A stretch of DNA of 56,475 nucleotides from Flavobacteriales bacterium (GTDB lineage: Bacteria > Bacteroidota > Bacteroidia > Flavobacteriales_D > Crocinitomicaceae). The notes under the pieces are model-generated. The model saw nothing but the letters and a program-made list of their open reading frames with translations, did not search any database and had not been told where the DNA came from. The translations under genes were made by a program, and so were the position numbers. This document shows, piece after piece, positions 26,093-34,118 of this stretch (positions within the stretch are counted from its first letter, which is position 1; the number at the start of each line of letters is the position of its first letter). The stretch is taken from assembly GCA_947474675.1 (NCBI GenBank), contig CANJKA010000012.1, forward strand, positions 1 to 56,475. The letters run 5' to 3'.

Positions 26093-26612
26093 GATTTTCT
26101 TGTTTTAATTGGGTTTATACAAAATGCTTTTTTTAGGCTGTTTTTAAAGAATTTCACTCTTAGAAATAATGAAGTATTTGGAAAGTACTCATTGTATAAA
26201 CATCCAAAAAAATTAGACGCTTTTTGAGTTAAATTATAATTAAAGCGATACTTCATATTAAACTTTAACATATTTTTTTTGTTTAATTGATTGAATAAAT
26301 CTCATTAATAAAGTCTCTAAAAATAAAATATCATGTGTAAATATAGCTTACTTAAAAATAAAAATCACAGATTAAAAGAAATGATAATATACACTATAAA
26401 ACCTTAACATTAAGTAAATAAGAAACCTTATAACGCTAATAATAAATTGACAATCCCTTAACAATCGTTACGTTTTACTTTTTTAGTTTTGTTTCATAAA
26501 TCTTAGTCAAATCATTTGAACTAAAAGGCATCTATTATCTGTTATAGTGAAAACAGAGGAAGAATTTTATATTCGATTATTACTTGATTTTAACGTCACA
26601 AATTTTGGTATC
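26093..26612. other. Divergent regulatory region of the PHB locus
   Basis: This 520-base AT-rich region separates the PHB mobilisation operon (minus) from phaB (plus). No convincing gene is present; a 65-codon minus-strand frame at 26074-26271 overlaps the hydrolase start and looks spurious. A plus-strand -7 element lies at 26484-26491. Control of both operons probably acts here, but no clear operator palindrome was found by eye. Confidence 0.6.
26484..26491 (+). promoter_or_regulatory. Putative -7 element for phaB
   Basis: TAGTTTTG matches TAnnTTTG. It lies about 120 bases before the chosen ATG, giving a rather long leader. No well-spaced TTG is visible. Confidence 0.4.
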
Positions 26613-27359
26613 ATGGAAAAGAAAAGCAAAAAGAAAGTCGTCTTGGTAACAGGAGGTGCAAGAGGGATTGGTTCAGCTATTTCATTGGAATTGGGGACCT
26701 CAGAGTTTATTGTAATTATTAATTACAATAATAGTAAGGAACATGCTAAATCAGTGAAAAAAGATATTGAAAAAAACGGAGGAACGGCATTTATTATGAA
26801 AGCAAATATTGCTAAATCTACAGGTTGCAAAAAGCTATTTAAAGAAATTGAAGCAAAAGTTGGAACAGTAGATATTCTAATTAACAATGCGGGAATTACG
26901 CGTGATAAATCCTTCAAAAAAATGGAAATTGAAGAATGGAATGCAGTCATTGATACGAATTTAAGTAGTGCGTTCAATACATCCAAATTGGCTTTACCAG
27001 CAATGCTAGACAAAAAGTATGGTAGAATTATCAATGTAAGTTCTGTAATTGGTCAATCTGGCGGTTTTGGTCAAACTAATTATTCAGCAGCAAAATCTGG
27101 TTTAATAGGCTTTTCTAAATCTTTAGCGATTGAAACCGCAAAGCATGGAGTGACAGTTAATTGTATTTGCCCTGGATTTATAGGAACGGATATGGTTAAA
27201 GCAATGCCTCCAGAAGTTCTAAAAGGAATAATAGAAAAAATCCCTGCTAACAAATTGGGTGATCCAAAAGATATAGCAAAAGGGGTTCGATATTTAATTG
27301 AGGCTTCATACATAACTGGGCAAAGTTTGAATATTAACGGTGGATTATATATGATGTGA
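26613..27359 (+). CDS. phaB: Acetoacetyl-CoA reductase (PhaB/FabG-like SDR)
   Basis: PhaB reduces acetoacetyl-CoA to (R)-3-hydroxybutyryl-CoA, the monomer for PHB synthase. The 248-residue SDR has VVLVTGGARGIGSAIS, INNAGITRDKSFKKM, the catalytic NVSSVIGQSGGFGQTNYSAA followed by KSG, and CICPGFIGTDMVKAMP. The GITRDxxFxKM and GQxNYSAAK wording is typical of PhaB. I place the start at ATG 26613, where MEKKSKKKVVLVTGG begins; a GTG at 26547 would add 22 residues of no family similarity. FabG cannot be excluded from sequence alone, but the downstream phaE and phaC favour PhaB. Confidence 0.9.
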   Translation: MEKKSKKKVVLVTGGARGIGSAISLELGTSEFIVIINYNNSKEHAKSVKKDIEKNGGTAFIMKANIAKSTGCKKLFKEIEAKVGTVDILINNAGITRDKSFKKMEIEEWNAVIDTNLSSAFNTSKLALPAMLDKKYGRIINVSSVIGQSGGFGQTNYSAAKSGLIGFSKSLAIETAKHGVTVNCICPGFIGTDMVKAMPPEVLKGIIEKIPANKLGDPKDIAKGVRYLIEASYITGQSLNINGGLYMM

Positions 27360-27534
27360 TTTATTGATAATTATTTATAAAATATCAAATTAACAATTCT
27401 AAAGTTAAGAAAAATTAATAATCAGGACATAATTAAATGACAGTTAATTAATTGAAGCAATACATATTAGTAAAAAAATTGAAATAATTTTACATGGTAG
27501 AAATTAAAGTAAAAAATAACTAAAAAAGAAAAAA

Positions 27535-28947
27535 ATGAACGAAGCGAATGAATTACTAGAAACATTAGTGGATACACAAAAAAAGTCAATTGAAACTTTT
27601 GTTGATACTACTACCAAATTTCAAGAAGCTGTTAAAACAGGAAAAGCAATTGAAAAAACTACAGAGATTTGTACAGATTGGTGGAATTCTCAATTAGAAC
27701 TTTTGAATGAAATTACAAGCGGATCAAAAAACGAAACAGAAAAGACTGTCAATTCTTCTCAAAAAATGATGGAAGATTTCTATAAGAACTTATTTGACAA
27801 TCAAGCAAGTAATATGGAAAAAGCAATGGGTAAAGCCGCTGAATTCAATTTAAACTTATTTAATTCAGTATCAAATTTCGGTAAAAAAACAAATGAAACA
27901 AACCAACAATTCCAGTCTATTCAAGAAAATTGGAATTCGCTATTTGAATCATGGACAACTGCATTGAATTCTAGCTTCGGTATGTTGAACAAGACATTAC
28001 CTACAAATTTTAATCCTGATTTATTTCAATCCATTTTCAATACGAATACTTTATATTCTAAATTACAAGATTTTTACAAACCATATTTCACAGCAATAAA
28101 AGAAAACAATTTCAGTGCTGAAAATTTAAAAACCCTTCTAGATCCAACCGAATATAAAAAAATAACTGAAGAATCTTTCAAACTTTTTTTTCAAGACAAT
28201 GGCATCAACTCATTGGTTGAATCAAACTTGAAATTTGTTCATGATTATTTTACAAGTCATCAAAATTCGAATAAGGAACATCAAGAATTCTGGAAGGTTT
28301 TCACTGATAAATTTCCACACTTAATTTCACACGATTTTTCTAAAAATTCAGATGTATATAAAAATATATCAACATCTTACAGTGAGTTATTTGCACCAAT
28401 ACTCCACTTCGTATCTAATGTTAAAGAAAAAGAGAATTTTGAATTAGTATTGGATACGCTAGATAAATCTTCAAACTATGGAGTTCAATTATCAAAAATC
28501 CAAAACTTGCTTTATTCTACTGGTCAAAAAGCTTCAGGAGAATTGTTTGCTTCTATATTTGACAAATCAAAACAGCAAGATTTTAGTCATTCATTTCAAA
28601 ACTTCTTCAACGAATGGGCTAGTATAAATGAAAAACATTATACAAGCTTATTCGCTACAGATGAATTTTCAAAATTGAAAGCTGAATTACTAACACTTTC
28701 TTTAGCAGTCAACAAAAATATTGAAAAACAATTTGAAAACAGAGTTGAATTTTTACCATTAGTAGTAAAATCAGAATTGAACGAATTATACAAAACAATT
28801 TATGATTTAAAAAAAACTGTTAAAGCATTAGAAACAAAATACAATGCAACAGTGACAATTACTGCACCAACACCTACGGTAAAAAAAGAAACAGAACAAC
28901 CATCAACAACTGCATCAAAATCAGCGAATAAAAAAGTAAATGCCTAA
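27535..28947 (+). CDS. phaE: PHA synthase subunit PhaE-like protein
   Basis: PhaE is the non-catalytic partner of PhaC in class III polyhydroxyalkanoate synthases. The 470-residue protein is soluble and largely helical, rich in Asn, Lys, Phe and Glu. The N-terminal 100 residues (VDTQKKSIETFVDTTTKFQE, CTDWWNSQLELLNEI) resemble phasins. The C-terminal part with FLPLVVKSELNELYKTIYDL followed by KKTVKALE is the PhaE-type end, in which a V(P/K)xxxEhxxhxxxhxxLK pattern precedes a short coiled coil. A Thr/Pro/Lys tail follows. It is longer than the usual PhaE of about 350-380 residues. It sits between phaB and phaC with a hairpin before phaC. Confidence 0.85.
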   Translation: MNEANELLETLVDTQKKSIETFVDTTTKFQEAVKTGKAIEKTTEICTDWWNSQLELLNEITSGSKNETEKTVNSSQKMMEDFYKNLFDNQASNMEKAMGKAAEFNLNLFNSVSNFGKKTNETNQQFQSIQENWNSLFESWTTALNSSFGMLNKTLPTNFNPDLFQSIFNTNTLYSKLQDFYKPYFTAIKENNFSAENLKTLLDPTEYKKITEESFKLFFQDNGINSLVESNLKFVHDYFTSHQNSNKEHQEFWKVFTDKFPHLISHDFSKNSDVYKNISTSYSELFAPILHFVSNVKEKENFELVLDTLDKSSNYGVQLSKIQNLLYSTGQKASGELFASIFDKSKQQDFSHSFQNFFNEWASINEKHYTSLFATDEFSKLKAELLTLSLAVNKNIEKQFENRVEFLPLVVKSELNELYKTIYDLKKTVKALETKYNATVTITAPTPTVKKETEQPSTTASKSANKKVNA

Positions 28948-28967
28948 ATCTAAATAAAGAAAAATTG

Positions 28968-28998
28968 AAAAGGGGAGAAAACTATTTTTTCCCCTTTT
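28968..28998 (+). terminator. Hairpin with U-run between phaE and phaC
   Basis: AAAAGGGGA pairs with TCCCCTTTT, and the A- and T-rich inner bases extend the stem. The right arm ends in CCCCTTTT, so the U-tract is short. It lies 20 bases after the phaE stop and 23 before the phaC ATG. It probably reduces read-through into phaC, acting as an attenuator in the operon or protecting the phaE mRNA 3' end. Confidence 0.65.
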
Positions 28999-29021
28999 CT
29001 ATTATTTGAAAAATTGTATCT

Positions 29022-30077
29022 ATGAAAATGAATAATAGTGAATTACCACAAGAGATTTTTTCTAATGCTTTAAAATTAGTGAAAGGTTTTGAGCATTTAA
29101 ATAATTTGCAAGAAATTGAAATAGCAAGTACGCCAAAAACACTTGTTTATTCAGAAGATAAACTTAAATTATATAGATACAATAGAAATTCAAAACCAAC
29201 CATAAAAACGCCTGTCCTAATTGTGTACGCGTTGGTAAACACCTATAAAATGTTGGACTTACAGCCTGACAGAAGTTATATTAAGAATTTATTAGATTCT
29301 GGATTAGATATTTATTTAATTGATTGGGGACATCCGACGAAAATGGATAGATACCTTTCAATGGAAGACTACATAGATGGATATATTAACAATTGTGTTG
29401 ATTTTGTTCGAAAAGAAAATCAAATGGATAAAATAAATTTGCTTTCTATCTGTCAAGGAGGAACATTTAGCCTAATTTACTCAGCTCTTCATCCTGAAAA
29501 AATTAGAAACTGTATCACGCATGTCACTCCAGTTGATTTTTCTATTGAAGAAGGCTTGCTGTTTAAATGGAGTAAAGAGATGGATTTTAACGCATTAATT
29601 GATGGATTTGACGGACTTGTTCCTGGAAGTTTTCTAAATGATGGTTTTGAAATGCTTAAGCCCATGATGAAAGCCCAAAAATCTAGCGTATTAATAAATC
29701 TATTTGACGACAAAACGAAACTTACCAATTTCTTACGTATGGAGAAATGGATTGCCGATAGCCCAGATCAAGCAGGTGCTTGCTTTTTACAATTTATGGA
29801 AGATTTATACATAAAAAATAAATTGATTAAAGGTGAATTAGAAATTGGAAATCAAAAAGTTAACTTAAAAAAAATCACGATGCCTATTTTAAATATTTAT
29901 GCATCAGAAGATCATTTAGTACCACCATCTTCTTCAATCGCTTTAAAGAATTATGTTGGAACCTCTGATTACGAAGCATATCGTTTTGAAGGAGGACACA
30001 TTGGCGTTTTCGTTGGAAGTCGAACTCAAAAGGAGCTTGCTCCAAAAGTTTGTAAATGGTTGAAAGAAAGGGACTGA
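29022..30077 (+). CDS. phaC: Class III poly(3-hydroxyalkanoate) synthase subunit PhaC
   Basis: PhaC polymerises (R)-3-hydroxyacyl-CoA to PHA. At 351 residues it fits class III/IV rather than the roughly 560-residue class I/II enzymes. The catalytic triad is visible: Cys144 in LLSICQGG, Asp297 in YASEDHLVPP and His326 in EGGHIGVFVGS. The lipase-like box normally reads GxCxGG; here the first residue is Ser. Other family segments are PVLIVYALVNTYKMLDLQP, YLIDWGHP and WIADSPDQAG. It starts at ATG 29022, just after a hairpin behind phaE. Together with phaE it should form the active synthase on PHB granules. Confidence 0.94.
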   Translation: MKMNNSELPQEIFSNALKLVKGFEHLNNLQEIEIASTPKTLVYSEDKLKLYRYNRNSKPTIKTPVLIVYALVNTYKMLDLQPDRSYIKNLLDSGLDIYLIDWGHPTKMDRYLSMEDYIDGYINNCVDFVRKENQMDKINLLSICQGGTFSLIYSALHPEKIRNCITHVTPVDFSIEEGLLFKWSKEMDFNALIDGFDGLVPGSFLNDGFEMLKPMMKAQKSSVLINLFDDKTKLTNFLRMEKWIADSPDQAGACFLQFMEDLYIKNKLIKGELEIGNQKVNLKKITMPILNIYASEDHLVPPSSSIALKNYVGTSDYEAYRFEGGHIGVFVGSRTQKELAPKVCKWLKERD

Positions 30078-30151
30078 TATTTAAGTAATAACACCACAAA
30101 ATAATTTTAACCAAAAAATTAGATTTTGTTCTTCTTTCCTAATGAAATGTT

Positions 30152-30159
30152 TAACTTTG
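30152..30159 (+). promoter_or_regulatory. -7 promoter element abutting mtaB
   Basis: TAACTTTG is a perfect TAnnTTTG match ending 10 bases before the ATG at 30169, with a TTG at 30126-30128 as a possible -33 element. It lies inside the longer frame from 30142, which argues for the downstream start. Confidence 0.65.
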
Positions 30160-30168
30160 TATCACATT

Positions 30169-31473
30169 ATGATACAATTTAAAAAAGTAGCTTTTTACAC
30201 ATTAGGATGTAAATTAAATTTTTCTGAGACTTCAACAATTTCTAGGTTGTTTGAAGATGCTGGATTTGCTAAAGTTGAATTTGAGGAAAAACCTGATATT
30301 TATGTTATCAACACTTGTTCTGTCACTGAAAATGCGGATAAGAAATTTAAACAATTAGTAAAAAAGGCTTTAAAGATAAATCCGGAAGCTTTTATTATTG
30401 TTATTGGTTGTTTTGCCCAGTTAAAGCCCGTTGAAATTGGTGAAATACCAGGAGTAGATTTAGTTTTAGGTGCGAATGAAAAATTTAATATCTTAGAACA
30501 TCTTGAAAATATTGAGTCAAAAAATAAAGTCGCAACTGTAAATTTTGAAAATATAAAAAATACCAAGGAATTTGTTCCCGCATTTTCCTATGGTGATCGA
30601 ACTCGTTCTTTTTTAAAGGTTCAAGATGGTTGCGATTATTTCTGCACTTTTTGTACAATTCCTTTAGCAAGAGGAACAAGCAGAAATACGTCTATCGCAT
30701 CAACGATTGTTGAGGCGAAAAAAATCGCTGAAATGGACATCAAAGAGGTGGTTTTAACAGGTGTGAATATTGGTGATTTTGGTCAAGGTTCAGAAGAAAA
30801 CTTTTTTGGTTTAGTAAAAGAATTAGATAAGATTGAAGGAATTGATCGTTATAGAATTTCATCTATCGAACCAAATTTATTAACCAATGAAATCATTCAA
30901 TTTACGTTAGCTGAATCGAAACATTTTGTACCGCATTTTCATATACCATTGCAATCTGGAAGTAATCGCGTTTTACAAACAATGCGAAGAAAATATTTGA
31001 AGGAATTGTATGCTGAAAGAGTGAAACACATAAAATCACTAAGGGAAGATTGCTGCATTGGAGTTGATGTTATTATTGGTTTCCCTGGGGAAACGGATGA
31101 AGAATTCATGGAAACCGTTGATTTCATTAAAGACATTGATGTTTCTTATCTTCATGTTTTCACTTATTCTGAACGTGTAAATACAGGTGCTGCAAAACTT
31201 GGAGAATCTGTTCCTATGTCTGTTAGAAAAGAAAGAAGTAAAATGCTTCATATACTTTCTGATAAAAAGAAACGAGTTTTTTACGAGCAAAATATTGGTT
31301 CAACCCGAACTGTTCTTTTTGAAAATGAAGAAGATAATGGTATGATGACAGGATTTACGGAGAATTACGTAAAAGTGAAAATTGCTTTTAATCCAGATTT
31401 AGCAAATACTTTTCAAACGGTTAATTTGACAGAAATTGATCGTGATGGGGTTATGAAATGTGAAGTTGTGTGA
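30169..31473 (+). CDS. mtaB: tRNA N6-threonylcarbamoyladenosine(37)-C2 methylthiotransferase
   Basis: MtaB is a radical-SAM enzyme that converts t6A37 to ms2t6A in tRNAs reading ANN codons. The 434-residue product has the three MTTase domains: the N-terminal UPF0004 domain with Cys residues in FYTLGCKLNFSE, INTCSVTENADKK and VIGCFAQLKP; the radical-SAM core with CDYFCTFCTIP (CxxxCxxC for the 4Fe-4S cluster) and the later PLQSGSNRVLQTMRRKY; and a C-terminal TRAM-like domain. I use ATG 30169 (MIQFKKVAFYTLG) because the -7 promoter lies just upstream. It converges with mnmD, another tRNA modification gene. Confidence 0.93.
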   Translation: MIQFKKVAFYTLGCKLNFSETSTISRLFEDAGFAKVEFEEKPDIYVINTCSVTENADKKFKQLVKKALKINPEAFIIVIGCFAQLKPVEIGEIPGVDLVLGANEKFNILEHLENIESKNKVATVNFENIKNTKEFVPAFSYGDRTRSFLKVQDGCDYFCTFCTIPLARGTSRNTSIASTIVEAKKIAEMDIKEVVLTGVNIGDFGQGSEENFFGLVKELDKIEGIDRYRISSIEPNLLTNEIIQFTLAESKHFVPHFHIPLQSGSNRVLQTMRRKYLKELYAERVKHIKSLREDCCIGVDVIIGFPGETDEEFMETVDFIKDIDVSYLHVFTYSERVNTGAAKLGESVPMSVRKERSKMLHILSDKKKRVFYEQNIGSTRTVLFENEEDNGMMTGFTENYVKVKIAFNPDLANTFQTVNLTEIDRDGVMKCEVV

Positions 31474-31482
31474 CTTTTTTGG

Positions 31483-31591
31483 AACCATATAAGGCATATG
31501 AGGACATATAAGAGCAAAGTTTAAAAATTTAAATGTTTTTCCTTTAATTTCACACAGTACTTATATGAAACCTTATATCCCTTATATGGTT
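31483..31591. repeat. Long inverted repeat between the convergent mtaB and mnmD genes
   Basis: The left arm at 31483-31512 (AACCATATAAGGCATATGAG, then GACATATAAG) is inverted at 31560-31591, whose reverse complement reads AACCATATAAGGGATATAAG and then GTTTCATATAAG. About 30 bp can pair around a 47-base loop. It can act as a terminator for both genes and shares the GAACCA-ATATAAG core with 21010 and 39999. Confidence 0.7.
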
Positions 31592-31625
31592 TAATTTTTA
31601 TTACCGCTTCCTACACAGCTCGAGT

Positions 31626-32306
31626 CTAATTACTAACAACTTCCATTTTCCACGCTCTTGTCATTTCTCTTTTTCCCGGAGGCCCCGGTAATCCTTCAAC
31701 TTTAAATCCAACAGCTTTCATGTTTCTTTTTACTTGACCTTTTGCACAATAAGTCACTAAAAATCCACCTATTTTCAGCGAATTATACATCTTTTTAAAA
31801 ACATCTTCAGACCATAATTCATTTTGAACTCGTGGTCCAAAAGCATCGTAAAAAATAATATCGTAAAATTCACAGCGAAGATCAACATGCTGAATTTCAC
31901 TGTGAATTTTCTTTAAATTAAATCCTTTATAAATTTCTATGGATTGATTCCATTCGACAGCATGAAGCTTATTGTAAAGATCTCTGTTTTCTTGACCTAA
32001 TAAAATTCCATATTCTAATTCATCTAATTCTATTTGAGAAACGGGAAAAGCTTCAACCCCATGATACTCAATATTCACTTTAAGTTTAGTAGAATTAATA
32101 GCTGTTAGACAAGCATTTAAACCAGTTCCGAATCCCATTTCAAAGATGGATAATTCTTTTTTATCCTGAAATTCTTCCAAACCATATTTCATAAAAACGT
32201 GATTCGCTTCTTGTAAAGCTCCATGTATAGAATGATAATTTTCTTCTAATTCTATGATTCTTATTGTTTTAGAACCATCTTCTGTTTGGATTATTTCGCG
32301 TTTCAC
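31626..32306 (-). CDS. mnmD: tRNA U34 5-methylaminomethyl methyltransferase MnmD
   Basis: MnmD performs the last step of mnm5(s2)U34 synthesis, methylating nm5U with SAM; it corresponds to the methyltransferase half of E. coli MnmC without the oxidase half. The 226-residue protein shows the SAM motif IFEMGFGTGLNACLTAI, the acidic loop IEYHGVEAFP, the DIIFYDAFGPRVQNELWSED segment (DAF signature) and the end VEGLPGPPGKREMTRAWK, which carries the family's PGPPGKREM motif. It starts at ATG 32306. A TATATTTG element at 32365-32372 is its probable promoter. It faces mtaB, which modifies position 37 of the same loop. Confidence 0.93.
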   Translation of the reverse strand: MKREIIQTEDGSKTIRIIELEENYHSIHGALQEANHVFMKYGLEEFQDKKELSIFEMGFGTGLNACLTAINSTKLKVNIEYHGVEAFPVSQIELDELEYGILLGQENRDLYNKLHAVEWNQSIEIYKGFNLKKIHSEIQHVDLRCEFYDIIFYDAFGPRVQNELWSEDVFKKMYNSLKIGGFLVTYCAKGQVKRNMKAVGFKVEGLPGPPGKREMTRAWKMEVVSN

Positions 32307-32309
32307 TTA

Positions 32310-32340
32310 ATTAATTTTGAATGTTTAATTTTGAATGTTT
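32310..32340. repeat. Tandem AATTTTGAATGTTTA repeat upstream of mnmD
   Basis: Two head-to-tail copies of AATTTTGAATGTTT(A) lie in the mnmD leader. Partly complementary sequence (CCAAAATTCAAAATCAA) lies 110 bases away at 32449-32465. The words match the spacer array at 4312-4384. Confidence 0.5.
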
Positions 32341-32364
32341 ATCTGCTTTGTTACAAGTAAAATT

Positions 32365-32372
32365 CAAATATA
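32365..32372 (-). promoter_or_regulatory. -7 promoter element for mnmD
   Basis: The minus strand reads TATATTTG, giving a leader of about 55 nucleotides that includes the tandem repeat. Confidence 0.55.
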
Positions 32373-32471
32373 GCTAAATTGAATTAAGGAGTGATTTTTT
32401 TATTTTATCAACAATTTGAAAATTATTGGTTTAATCCAAAATCAAACCTCCAAAATTCAAAATCAATTTCT

Positions 32472-32479
32472 TATCTTTG
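32472..32479 (+). promoter_or_regulatory. -7 promoter element abutting dnaB
   Basis: TATCTTTG is a perfect match, ending only 5 bases before the first candidate ATG (32484) and 17 before the second (32496). Transcription would start at or next to the start codon. Confidence 0.65.
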
Positions 32480-32483
32480 TTAC

Positions 32484-34067
32484 ATGGAGAACAAGATGGA
32501 AAACACTCGAAAACCTGCAGTTCGTGCAAAAAATCCGAATGTATTAGCAAATGAACTTGGTAAAGTTCCACCACAAGCTGTTGATATCGAACAAGCAGTT
32601 TTGGGTGCTATGATGCTGGAAAAAAATGCGGTAACTGATGTTATTGACATGTTAACTCCAAATAGTTTTTATGATCCTAAACACCAATTTATTTACAACG
32701 CAATTCGTGAATTATTTGGTAGCTCTAGTCCTATTGATCTTTTAACTGTTAGTAATAAACTTCGCCAAAATGGTGAACTTGAAGCTGCTGGTGGTTCTGC
32801 TTATATATCTCAATTAACGAGTCGTATTGGTTCGTCTGCTCACGTTGAATTTCACGCTAGAATTATTGCTGAGAAACACATTAAACGTGAATTGATTCGT
32901 ATGAGTGGTGAAGTTATTCGAGAAGCGTATGATGACACAACAGATGTTTTTGGTGTATTAGGAAAAGCTGAGGAAGAACTTTTCAAAATTGCTGAAAACA
33001 ACATGGGGAAGAATGCTGACACCATGCAAAATGTTGTTCGTCAAGCGATTGAAGAGATTGAAAAAGCTTCTCAAAATACTGATGGTATCTCAGGAATACC
33101 AACCGGATTTATGGATTTAGATAAAGTGACTGCTGGTTGGCAACGTTCAGATATGATTGTAATTGCTGCTAGACCTGCGATGGGGAAAACAGCCTTCGTA
33201 CTTTCTATGGCTCGAAATACAGCAGTAGATCACAACATGGGAGTTGCATTCTTTTCGTTAGAGATGTCTTCTGTTCAGCTAGTTAAACGTCTTATTTCAA
33301 GTGAAGCTAGAATTGATGCGAGTAAATTAAGAAAAGGTGATTTAAGAGAGGACGAATTTCAACAATTGCATTCAAGAATTTCACAATTAGCTACTGCCCC
33401 ACTTTTCATCGATGATACTCCCGGTATTTCTATTTTTGATTTACGTGCAAAATGTCGCCGTTTGAAAATGCAACATGATATTCAATTAGTGATTATTGAC
33501 TATTTGCAATTAATGACTGCTGGTGGAGGAAAAGGTCCTGGAAATAGAGAGCAAGAAATCTCTAGTATCTCTCGTTCGATCAAAGAAATAGCAAAAGAAT
33601 TAAACATCCCGGTAATCGCACTCTCTCAGTTGAGTCGTTCGGTTGAGCAACGTGGAGGTGATAAAAGACCACAGCTTTCAGATCTTCGTGAATCTGGAGC
33701 AATTGAGCAAGATGCCGATATCGTTTCATTTATTTACAGACCTGAATATTATGGATTTATGCAAGATGAAGATGGTAATTCAAATGAAGGAGTTGGAGAA
33801 ATCATTATAGCAAAGCATAGAAATGGTGATTTAGAAAATGTTCGACTTAGATTCATAGGAAAATATGCTCGATTTGACAATATTAATAATTACAACGAAG
33901 ATCCAATTCCAACTCATGCAATTGCATCAAGTATGAATTCAAATAATAGTTTTGATAGTCAAGGAGGAGGAGCTACAAGTTATACTATTTCAAGTAAAAT
34001 GAATTCATTTGATAAAGAAGATGCAGACTTTGATAATACAGTGGATGATGATAATGCACCTTTTTAA
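32484..34067 (+). CDS. dnaB: Replicative DNA helicase DnaB
   Basis: DnaB is the hexameric 5'-3' helicase at the replication fork. The protein has the N-terminal primase-interaction domain (PPQAVDIEQAVLGAMMLEKN) and a RecA-like C-terminal domain with Walker A AARPAMGKTAFV, Walker B LVIIDYLQLM and the LSQLSRSVEQRG motif followed by LSDLRESGAIEQDAD. A disordered Ser/Asn/Asp tail of about 70 residues ends it. I place the start at ATG 32484 (MENKMENTRK; 527 residues); ATG 32496 is equally possible. A frame from 32391 would add 31 residues unlike the family and would include the promoter. No inteins. The next gene starts 51 bases downstream. Confidence 0.95.
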   Translation: MENKMENTRKPAVRAKNPNVLANELGKVPPQAVDIEQAVLGAMMLEKNAVTDVIDMLTPNSFYDPKHQFIYNAIRELFGSSSPIDLLTVSNKLRQNGELEAAGGSAYISQLTSRIGSSAHVEFHARIIAEKHIKRELIRMSGEVIREAYDDTTDVFGVLGKAEEELFKIAENNMGKNADTMQNVVRQAIEEIEKASQNTDGISGIPTGFMDLDKVTAGWQRSDMIVIAARPAMGKTAFVLSMARNTAVDHNMGVAFFSLEMSSVQLVKRLISSEARIDASKLRKGDLREDEFQQLHSRISQLATAPLFIDDTPGISIFDLRAKCRRLKMQHDIQLVIIDYLQLMTAGGGKGPGNREQEISSISRSIKEIAKELNIPVIALSQLSRSVEQRGGDKRPQLSDLRESGAIEQDADIVSFIYRPEYYGFMQDEDGNSNEGVGEIIIAKHRNGDLENVRLRFIGKYARFDNINNYNEDPIPTHAIASSMNSNNSFDSQGGGATSYTISSKMNSFDKEDADFDNTVDDDNAPF

Positions 34068-34118
34068 ATTTAGGTAAGATTCTTGCTTAAAGTTGACAAA
34101 AATAAAAAAAGACCACAC

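Noticed and set aside
26074..26271. 65-codon minus-strand frame upstream of the hydrolase gene
   Set aside because: It overlaps the hydrolase start, has no recognisable domain, and its composition looks like untranslated AT-rich DNA.
32391..32483. Longer N-terminus for DnaB
   Set aside because: The extra 31 residues do not resemble DnaB and the promoter -7 element at 32472 lies within them.
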